DNA from: Pseudomonadota bacterium
GTDB lineage: Bacteria; Pseudomonadota; Gammaproteobacteria; Burkholderiales; Gallionellaceae
Length of the DNA: 5,366 nucleotides
Direction of reading: 5' to 3'
Assembly (NCBI GenBank): GCA_021781695.1
Contig: JAJXWG010000132.1
Coordinates: 1-5,366, forward strand
In this document: positions 1 through 4,773 of the stretch, one piece after another
Numbering within the stretch: position 1 is the first letter of the stretch
Layout: each line of letters begins with the position of its first letter
Position numbers and translations under genes: made by a program
Notes under the pieces: generated by a model
Database searches by the model: none
Told to the model about the DNA's origin: nothing
The model's input: only the letters and a program-made list of their open reading frames with translations

Positions 1-616
1 CGGCCACCATGCCAGCACCTACTGCCGCACCCGTAGCAAGGCCGCCCATGATTCCGCTGCCCATGCCGCCACCCATCACGCCTCCGCCACCCATGCCACC
101 GCCGTAGGGCTGGGCAGGCTGCCCATAGGTCTGTCCATAGGGCTGGGCAGGCTGATAGGTGGCCACCGCATTGCGCGAACTGATCGCACGCATGATCATG
201 AAAAGGATCGCGATCACTCCGCCCGCGACGAACAGCATGCCCCAGGGGAACCCTGACGATGCTGGCCGATAAGCAGAAACAGGGCTTGCGTGCGCACCTA
301 TCCGGTCCTTCAGGTCCTGCACAGCTTCAGGCTTGGCAAACGGCAGCCCGGGCTTTAAGCGCTCGGCTGTGCTGAGCTCGGAGGCAGCCTTGTCCATCTG
401 GCCCTGCTTGGCCGATATTTCGGCTTCCACGAAATGCGCCTTCGCACTTTCCGGATGCTGCTGGAGAACGACATCCATCATTCTTTGCGCCTCAGTCAGA
501 TTGCCTGCCTGAGTTGCCTTGTATACCTGGTCGATGCTGGGCGTCGCCTCTGCCAATGCAGTACCGCTTGCTATCAGCATCAACGCCGCCAATCCGTACA
601 CCGCTTTTTTCAACAT
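1..616 (-). CDS. TPR-like exported/membrane protein with Gly/Met-rich tail (3' end outside window)
   Basis: Reading leftward from the ATG at 614-616, 205 codons are open to the window edge, so the C-terminus is missing. The start is well supported: AAAGGAG lies 6 nt upstream (623-629). Residues 1-22 look like a Sec signal peptide (two Lys after the Met, a hydrophobic core, and ALA before Glu). Residues about 27-92 form a helical stretch resembling one to two tetratricopeptide repeats (AxxxAGNLTEAQ, then a second helix pair with HPESAKAHF and AERLKPG). A linker leads to a hydrophobic segment at about 125-142 that could span the membrane. Next come a Gln/Pro/Tyr repeat (152-171) and a Gly/Met-rich tail (172-205). 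It is probably an inner-membrane or periplasmic protein, with the TPR part as a protein-binding surface. No enzymatic motif is visible, and I do not recognise a named gene. It is divergent from the Pal-like gene across a 206-base gap. Confidence 0.8.
   Translation of the reverse strand, partial: MLKKAVYGLAALMLIASGTALAEATPSIDQVYKATQAGNLTEAQRMMDVVLQQHPESAKAHFVEAEISAKQGQMDKAASELSTAERLKPGLPFAKPEAVQDLKDRIGAHASPVSAYRPASSGFPWGMLFVAGGVIAILFMIMRAISSRNAVATYQPAQPYGQTYGQPAQPYGGGMGGGGVMGGGMGSGIMGGLATGAAVGAGMVA
105..154. repeat. 17-bp direct repeat inside the TPR protein gene
   Basis: The identical 17-base string TAGGGCTGGGCAGGCTG occurs at 105-121 and 138-154, 33 bases apart. The period equals 11 codons, so the frame is kept. 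On the minus strand each copy lies in a QPAQPYG-type peptide unit between the membrane segment and the Gly-rich tail. It reads as an internal coding duplication, not a mobile or regulatory element. Confidence 0.85.
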
Positions 617-822
617 TCAAATCTCCTTTAAGTTACTGCCGTGCAGTTCTGGTTCCAAGATACTTAATGCTACTATAGATACCCGAGCAATCAGAACATA
701 TTTCATCGGCTAAGTTCCATCTGGATACGAAAGGCGGATTTTTCAAGCTCTGGCGATCCTGGCTAGAACCGGCGATGAACGAACATGCCGCACATGCAGC
801 ATTCATTCCGAAAGAGAACAAC
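617..822. other. Divergent intergenic region between the TPR gene and the Pal-like gene
   Basis: This 206-base gap must carry promoters for both flanking genes. The stretch around 660-700 is the most AT-rich part. On the minus strand TATAGT (672-677) resembles a -10 box for the TPR gene, but no good -35 box lies 16-18 bases upstream of it. On the plus strand TACTAT/TATAGA overlaps the same place and also lacks a clear -35. I therefore cannot assign a promoter firmly. I see no hairpin-plus-T-run terminator, no RNA gene and no convincing small ORF. An in-frame ATG at 775 would lengthen the Pal-like protein by 16 residues, but it has no ribosome binding site and would bury the signal peptide. 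Confidence 0.5.
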
Positions 823-1341
823 ATGAAGAAACTTGTCATCGCAGCAATTCTGGCGCTTACCGCCTGCGCCTCCCAGACACAGGCGCCGATAAAATCCGCA
901 GACGGCTCTTTGCAGCCGGGAAGCGCTTCCAGTGCCGCACAAACTGGCACGCTCACCCAGTCCGACCTGGAGGCGCGAGCCTTGTCCGGACAGAAGACTG
1001 CCCAGGAGCTGAACAAGCAAAGCGTGTATTTTGACTACAATTCCTCCGACATAAAGCCTGAATACACCAAGGTGATCGAAGAACAGGCAGGCTACATGAA
1101 ATCGCACCCCGATGACACCGTGACGCTACTGGGCAACACGGATGAACGCGGCAGCGATGAATTCAACCTTGCACTGGGAGAATCCCGCGCAAACAGCGTG
1201 CGCAAGATGATGGTGGTTCTGGGCACACCGCTTTCGAAATTCAAGATCATCAGTTACGGATCGCAGAAACCGCGCCTTGCCTGCCACGACGAGAGCTGTT
1301 GGAAAGAAAACCGTCGCGTCGACTTCGTGCACAGCAACTGA
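823..1341 (+). CDS. OmpA/Pal-family peptidoglycan-associated lipoprotein
   Basis: This 172-residue outer-membrane lipoprotein should anchor to peptidoglycan through a C-terminal OmpA-like domain. ATG 823 is chosen because it puts a typical lipoprotein signal at the N-terminus: MKKL, a hydrophobic core, then the lipobox LTAC with Cys15 as the acylation site. Ala at +2 predicts outer-membrane sorting. A weak AAGAG-type ribosome site sits about 6 nt upstream. A Ser/Ala/Gln-rich linker (16-60) leads to the OmpA domain (about 66-170): VYFDYNSSDIKPEY (68-81), GNTDERG (104-110), LGESRA (118-123) and NRRVD (163-167). In this family the Asp of TDERG and the Arg of NRR contact diaminopimelate. Residues 154-159 form CHDESC, a Cys pair that could make a disulfide. 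The name Pal is withheld because no tol genes are adjacent: the neighbours are a divergent TPR gene and convergent marC. It may be a Pal paralogue. Confidence 0.88.
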   Translation: MKKLVIAAILALTACASQTQAPIKSADGSLQPGSASSAAQTGTLTQSDLEARALSGQKTAQELNKQSVYFDYNSSDIKPEYTKVIEEQAGYMKSHPDDTVTLLGNTDERGSDEFNLALGESRANSVRKMMVVLGTPLSKFKIISYGSQKPRLACHDESCWKENRRVDFVHSN

Positions 1342-1349
1342 GCTAGCTC
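1340..1349. repeat. 10-bp perfect palindrome at the convergent gene ends
   Basis: GAGCTAGCTC is its own reverse complement. It overlaps the last two bases of the Pal-like gene's TGA stop (1339-1341) and covers the whole TAG stop of marC (1343-1345 on the minus strand). There is no loop and no T-run on either side, so it does not look like an intrinsic terminator. It may simply be chance arising from two abutting stop codons. Confidence 0.5.
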
Positions 1350-1996
1350 CCGCTTGAAGCCAGTATGGGGAACAATCCCTGCAGGCCGCTGGCAATGAAT
1401 TCTACCGCGATGGCCGCGAGGATAAGTCCCATGATGCGGGTGAAGATATTGAGTCCCGTAGCCCCCATGCGGACTGCAATCCAGGGCGACAGCCTGAGCA
1501 CGCCCCATACCACCAGCCCCAAGAGCACTATGCCAAACGAGATAATCGCATAGTGGGCGAAACCGCTGGACTTGTGCGCTTCCAGTATCACGGTGCTGAT
1601 CGCGCCGGGACCTGCCAGAAGCGGCATCGCCAGAGGCACGATCGCGACGGATTCCTTCTCTATCGACTCGTCTGCCTCCTCCTCGGTCTGCCTGATCAGG
1701 CTGGTCTTCGCGTGCAGCATCGCAATGGCCATCAGCAGTATCAATATCCCGCCGCCCACCCTGAAGGATGCGATGCTGATGCCGAAAAGTTCGAGCAGCA
1801 GGTCGCCGAAAAACAGCGACACCAGCAATATGATGATGACAGCGACAGCCACGGTGTCCACGGTTTTCCTGCGCTGCGCGCTGTTCTGGTCAGTCGTCAT
1901 GCTGATGAATATCGGGATCACACCGAAAGGGTTGATGATAGCCAGAAGGCCGATGAACATCTTCACATATTCTGCATTGTTGAGCATAGGGTTCAT
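1343..1996 (-). CDS. MarC-family inner-membrane protein
   Basis: This 217-residue polytopic membrane protein of the MarC/YchE/YhgN family has the usual family length and about six hydrophobic segments. The signature motifs are present: NPFG at 22-25 in the first segment, VPLAMPLLAGPGAISTVI at 120-137, and TRIMGLILAAIAVEFIASGL at 186-205. A charged cytoplasmic loop rich in Glu (104-115) lies mid-protein. The family is annotated as putative transporters. The original link of MarC to multiple antibiotic resistance in E. coli was not upheld, so the substrate is unknown. ATG 1996 is preferred over a longer upstream frame because it overlaps the stop of the preceding gene as ATGA and gives the normal family N-terminus. 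There is no good ribosome site of its own, which suggests translational coupling. ATG 1987, three codons in, is an alternative. It is the last gene of the four-gene leftward cluster and abuts the Pal-like gene tail to tail. Confidence 0.93.
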   Translation of the reverse strand: MNPMLNNAEYVKMFIGLLAIINPFGVIPIFISMTTDQNSAQRRKTVDTVAVAVIIILLVSLFFGDLLLELFGISIASFRVGGGILILLMAIAMLHAKTSLIRQTEEEADESIEKESVAIVPLAMPLLAGPGAISTVILEAHKSSGFAHYAIISFGIVLLGLVVWGVLRLSPWIAVRMGATGLNIFTRIMGLILAAIAVEFIASGLQGLFPILASSGS

Positions 1997-2394
1997 TTGC
2001 GCGGAAAGTCTTTCAGGCAGCAGCGTCCGTATGGATTGCTGATGTCGCATGAACACATGCCCCGTCTTGTCTGCGCTACGACATAATCGCGGATTCCAGG
2101 ATCCTTCCGCACATCGGCCGGGTTGACGCCGAAGCAGTAACAAAGCGGCGCATCAGTACTCTTCACCTCTGTCCTCAACTGCGACTTCAGAATGACGGAG
2201 TCGTCCTCGCCGAAATAGACAACGTCACAAGCGGGATCATCGCAATAATAATGGCGCAGACCCCGGCCCTCCCATTGCCAGGGATTCCTGATGTGGTGCG
2301 CGATGGTTCTGGCGGCAACTTCCGGATATTCCATCCCGTTGGCAGGGCAGCGTCGCTTGTGCGTGCCGTCAGGTGTTTTGCAACAGTCGCTCAT
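1993..2394 (-). CDS. Cys-rich CopZ N-terminal-like [2Fe-2S]/zinc protein, stand-alone
   Basis: This 133-residue cytoplasmic protein has 11 cysteines. Cys4, Cys5 and Cys16 sit at the N-terminus, Cys51 and Cys56 in a YYCDDPACDVVYF segment, then CYC (85-87), CSC (114-116) and CC (125-126) in a NPxGRCC context. This resembles the N-terminal domain of Archaeoglobus CopZ and its bacterial relatives, often annotated as iron-sulfur cluster-binding metallochaperones. In CopZ that domain holds a [2Fe-2S] cluster and a zinc ion next to a C-terminal copper-binding HMA domain. Here no HMA domain follows: the gene stops at NPYGRCC plus seven residues. Copper reduction or delivery is therefore only a guess. 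ATG 2394 is chosen because AAGGTGG lies 5 nt upstream; an ATG at 2454 would put the start inside the kinase gene. It lies 25 nt behind the kinase gene and overlaps marC by four bases. Confidence 0.82.
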   Translation of the reverse strand: MSDCCKTPDGTHKRRCPANGMEYPEVAARTIAHHIRNPWQWEGRGLRHYYCDDPACDVVYFGEDDSVILKSQLRTEVKSTDAPLCYCFGVNPADVRKDPGIRDYVVAQTRRGMCSCDISNPYGRCCLKDFPRK

Positions 2395-2419
2395 GTTTAC
2401 CACCTTGTCTGGACGATTA

Positions 2420-3910
2420 TCAATCTGGAGATATCGGTTGCGGCATTGTATCAATCAGTTCGTCTTCCTCCAAAGGCAGCGCGCTTTTAAGCTGGCGCTC
2501 GAGAACGGCAAGATCGGCATCGGATGCATCCGTCCCCTTCGTCTGCCTTTGCCGGACGCGCGCGCGCAAAACTTCGGGATCGACACTGATGTCCAGTATC
2601 CTGAATTCCGCATCGAATCGTTTCGCCAGGTTGCGAAACAGATCGCGCTGCTCGCGCTCAAAGAAAGCGGCATCGACGATGACCGGCCATCCTGCCGTCA
2701 GCAACTCTTCTGCAAGCTTTGCCAGATGTTCGTAAGTGCTGCGGCTGACCTGGCTCGTATACAGCTTTTCGCCGCCATGCGCCGATGCTTCCAGCCCTGC
2801 CATCCGTTTGCGCTCCACATCGGAACGCAGGCGTATCATGCCGTGTTTTTCCAGCAAGGTCTGCGTCAATGTGGTTTTGCCTGAGCCCGAAAGGCCATGC
2901 GTGATCCAAAGCGCGGGCGGACGTCTTTCTGAAAACAGTATAGCCAGTTTAAGGCAGTCCGATCTTTCCTGCCTCGCTGCCCACATCGGCGGCTCGTCTG
3001 TCTGCTGCGCCGCACGCAGCCCCGCGACCTTGGCGCGCACCAGAGCACGGTAGACGAAATAATAGCGCAGCAGCGCCAGGCCCCGGTAGTCTCCTGTTGC
3101 AGATAGCCAGGCATTGAGGAAGCGCCATGCAAGCTGCATTTCTTCGCGATGCAGCAGATCCATATGACAGAAGGCCACTTCCGAAATCACGTCTATCCAG
3201 CGCAACCCCGGGTCGAATTCGAGGCAATCGAATATCACAAGCTTCCCGTCTGCCCACGCAACGTTGGCCAGATGCAGGTCTCCATGGCATTCGTGCATAT
3301 TTCTGCTCCGCATCAACGATGCCAGGCGCGCATGTTCTGCAACAGACCAGTCCTGCAGGTTGGCCAGGCTCTGTCTTTCCGACGTGTCTTCCAGCACCAG
3401 CATCCTGAAATTTTCCATCACGTGCCGGGCTATCGCTTCGGGCTCTCCCCACGGACTGCCGAGTGGCGCAACTTCGCATTCGTAAAGATGAAAATGCGCA
3501 AGCCTTTCAGCCAGCGCATCGATATGCATCGCATTCAGTTCGCCGCGGCCGGCCAGAAGGTCCAGCGTCGCATCCGAGGGAAACTCACGCATCTTGACCG
3601 CATATTCGATCACCTGCCCAGCGCCATTGATCCTAGGCGCATCAGGGCTTCCTGTAATGGCCACCACATCGAGATAGTATTCAGCAGCAAGCCTGCGGTT
3701 CAGGCGCAATTCTTCAACACAGTCCTGATACCTTTTTTCCAGCGTGCTAAAATCAAGAAAGCTCAGGTTCACCGGCTTTTTTATCTTGTAGGCATAAACG
3801 CCTGTGAGCAACACCCAGGATATGTGCGTCTCGACCAGCCTGACTTTTCCCACCGGATGCTCGAAGCATTCGGGTTGATACAGGAGCGCATGTATCAGGG
3901 GATGCATCAT
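2420..3910 (-). CDS. Bifunctional APH-like phosphotransferase / P-loop kinase, substrate unknown
   Basis: This 496-residue two-domain protein is close to the usual length for the family annotated as 'bifunctional aminoglycoside phosphotransferase/ATP-binding protein' (COG2187-type plus COG0645-type). The N-terminal half (about 1-320) has an aminoglycoside-phosphotransferase fold signature: YKIKKP (41-46), probably carrying the ATP-contacting Lys, the catalytic loop HGDLHLAN (209-216), and the metal-site segment DCLEFD (228-233). The C-terminal half (about 330-496) is a small P-loop kinase: Walker A GLSGSGKTT (339-347), RSD (362-364), and VDAAFF (412-417) after a Val-rich strand. The name does not imply drug resistance; no substrate is established. 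ATG 3910 begins 5 nt after the rsmI stop. GAAG stands 3 nt before it and 6 nt before the second ATG at 3907, so either could be used. Tandem in-frame stops TGA-TAA end the gene. It is co-directional with rsmI and probably co-transcribed. Confidence 0.9.
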   Translation of the reverse strand: MMHPLIHALLYQPECFEHPVGKVRLVETHISWVLLTGVYAYKIKKPVNLSFLDFSTLEKRYQDCVEELRLNRRLAAEYYLDVVAITGSPDAPRINGAGQVIEYAVKMREFPSDATLDLLAGRGELNAMHIDALAERLAHFHLYECEVAPLGSPWGEPEAIARHVMENFRMLVLEDTSERQSLANLQDWSVAEHARLASLMRSRNMHECHGDLHLANVAWADGKLVIFDCLEFDPGLRWIDVISEVAFCHMDLLHREEMQLAWRFLNAWLSATGDYRGLALLRYYFVYRALVRAKVAGLRAAQQTDEPPMWAARQERSDCLKLAILFSERRPPALWITHGLSGSGKTTLTQTLLEKHGMIRLRSDVERKRMAGLEASAHGGEKLYTSQVSRSTYEHLAKLAEELLTAGWPVIVDAAFFEREQRDLFRNLAKRFDAEFRILDISVDPEVLRARVRQRQTKGTDASDADLAVLERQLKSALPLEEDELIDTMPQPISPD

Positions 3911-3915
3911 GATCT

Positions 3916-4773
3916 TCAGTTTTTAATCTGCAATGCAAGCTGGTACAGCTCGCTGCGATTGGCGCCGGTGATTTTGGCTGCAAGCTGTACCGCCTGCTTG
4001 AGCGGCAACTCTTCAAGGAGCAGCGCCAGAACGCCTTCAGCCTCTGCGGAAATTCCGGCTTCGGGTTCAGCGCCAGAAACCAGCAGGACAAATTCGCCGC
4101 GCTGCCGGTTTGCATCCGTCTGCAGCCAGACCCGTGCCTCGTCCAGTGTGCAGGCGTGTATCGTCTCGAACAGCTTGGTAATTTCACGCGCGAACACAAT
4201 TTTTCTCTCGCCGCCCAGCACGGCGCCAAGATCGGCTATGCAATCGACGATGCGGTGGGGCGCCTCGTAAAACACCAGTGTGTAAGGATGGCTTGCTAGA
4301 CCCTGCAGGGCCGTGCGGCGCGCAGCTGACTTGTTCGGCAGAAAACCGTAAAACAGGAAATGCGGGGCGTCAAGACCTGACGCCGACAGCGCGGCTATCG
4401 CAGCGCTCGCACCCGGCACAGGGATCACGCGCAGTCCTGCCGCCATCGCCGTTTGAACCAGCAATGCGCCCGGATCGCTCACGGCAGGCGTACCCGCATC
4501 GCTCACGAACGCAACGCTCAACCCCTGCTGCAGCATTAAGACAAGTTTTTCGGCAGCGCCGCGCTCGTTGTGCTGGTGCACAGCGATCAGCTGCCTTGCA
4601 TGTATGCCGTGATGCTTTAACAGGTGAGCGGTATGGCGCGTATCTTCGGCTGCGACCGCGTCCGCCCCTGCCAGAACATCAAGCGCGCGCAGCGTGATGT
4701 CGCGCAGATTCCCAATCGGGGTGGCAACTACATATAATGCAGGCTCCAATTTTTGCGGATGTTCGATATGCAA
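3916..4773 (-). CDS. rsmI: 16S rRNA (cytidine(1402)-2'-O)-methyltransferase
   Basis: RsmI uses S-adenosylmethionine to methylate the ribose of C1402 of 16S rRNA in the P-site region of the 30S subunit, the same nucleotide that RsmH methylates on the base. The 285-residue length is typical. Family motifs run in order: VATPIGNLRDIT (16-27), AAEDTRHT (41-48), VSDAGTPAVSDPG (90-102), VPGAS (119-123), FYGFLP (141-146), YEAPHR (169-174), AREITKLFE (195-203) and RGEFVLLV (225-232). The start is TTG at 4773: AAGGGAAG precedes it by 5 nt, no ATG or GTG lies between it and the upstream in-frame stop, and the next in-frame candidate is TTG 4749. It heads the leftward cluster of rsmI, kinase, CopZ-like gene and marC. 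Its first two codons overlap the start of the divergent lpoA-like gene, an arrangement equivalent to yraL/yraM in E. coli. Confidence 0.97.
   Translation of the reverse strand: MHIEHPQKLEPALYVVATPIGNLRDITLRALDVLAGADAVAAEDTRHTAHLLKHHGIHARQLIAVHQHNERGAAEKLVLMLQQGLSVAFVSDAGTPAVSDPGALLVQTAMAAGLRVIPVPGASAAIAALSASGLDAPHFLFYGFLPNKSAARRTALQGLASHPYTLVFYEAPHRIVDCIADLGAVLGGERKIVFAREITKLFETIHACTLDEARVWLQTDANRQRGEFVLLVSGAEPEAGISAEAEGVLALLLEELPLKQAVQLAAKITGANRSELYQLALQIKN
4709..4738 (+). promoter_or_regulatory. Predicted sigma-70 promoter of the lpoA-like gene, inside rsmI
   Basis: TATAAT (4733-4738) is a perfect -10 consensus. TTCCCA (4709-4714) matches 4 of 6 bases of the -35 consensus, with an 18-base spacer. 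Transcription would start near 4745 and leave a leader of about 23 nt before ATG 4768. The box sits in rsmI coding sequence (codons for ALY, residues 12-14), in an AT-rich patch of an otherwise GC-richer gene. No other good promoter is visible for the lpoA-like gene. Confidence 0.6.

Noticed and set aside
61..110. C-rich plus strand/G-rich minus strand, a possible G-quadruplex
   Set aside because: The G runs are mostly two or three bases long and set by Gly codons (GGN) in the protein tail. No regular set of four longer runs was seen.
633..1107. Two minus-strand open frames (127 and 114 codons) opposite the Pal-like gene
   Set aside because: They overlap the clear lipoprotein gene and have Cys/Ala-rich sequence typical of antisense frames. 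No ribosome site or homology was recognised.
1553..2086. Plus-strand open frame (177 codons), rich in His, Gln, Asp and Arg, opposite marC and the CopZ-like gene
   Set aside because: It is a mirror frame of membrane-protein coding sequence with no family motif. MarC on the other strand is unambiguous.
1997..2143. Longer 266-residue version of MarC starting at 2143
   Set aside because: The first 49 residues are the out-of-frame shadow of the CopZ-like gene. The family N-terminus begins at MNPMLNNAEY, and the ATGA overlap marks the start.
2395..2454. Longer start (ATG 2454) for the CopZ-like protein
   Set aside because: It would overlap the end of the kinase gene by about 35 bases and add 20 residues with no family resemblance. 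ATG 2394 has AAGGTGG at the right distance.
2556..2568. Alternating purine-pyrimidine run ACGCGCGCGCGCA, a possible Z-DNA former
   Set aside because: It lies inside the kinase gene and is accounted for by codons for an Arg/Ala/Val-rich helix. Thirteen bases are too few to claim a structural role.
3149..4270. Long plus-strand open frame (373 codons) running antisense across the kinase and rsmI genes
   Set aside because: Both minus-strand genes carry complete family motifs over this whole stretch. The antisense product shows no recognisable motif, and the frame crosses the gene junction. It is explained by codon bias on the opposite strand.
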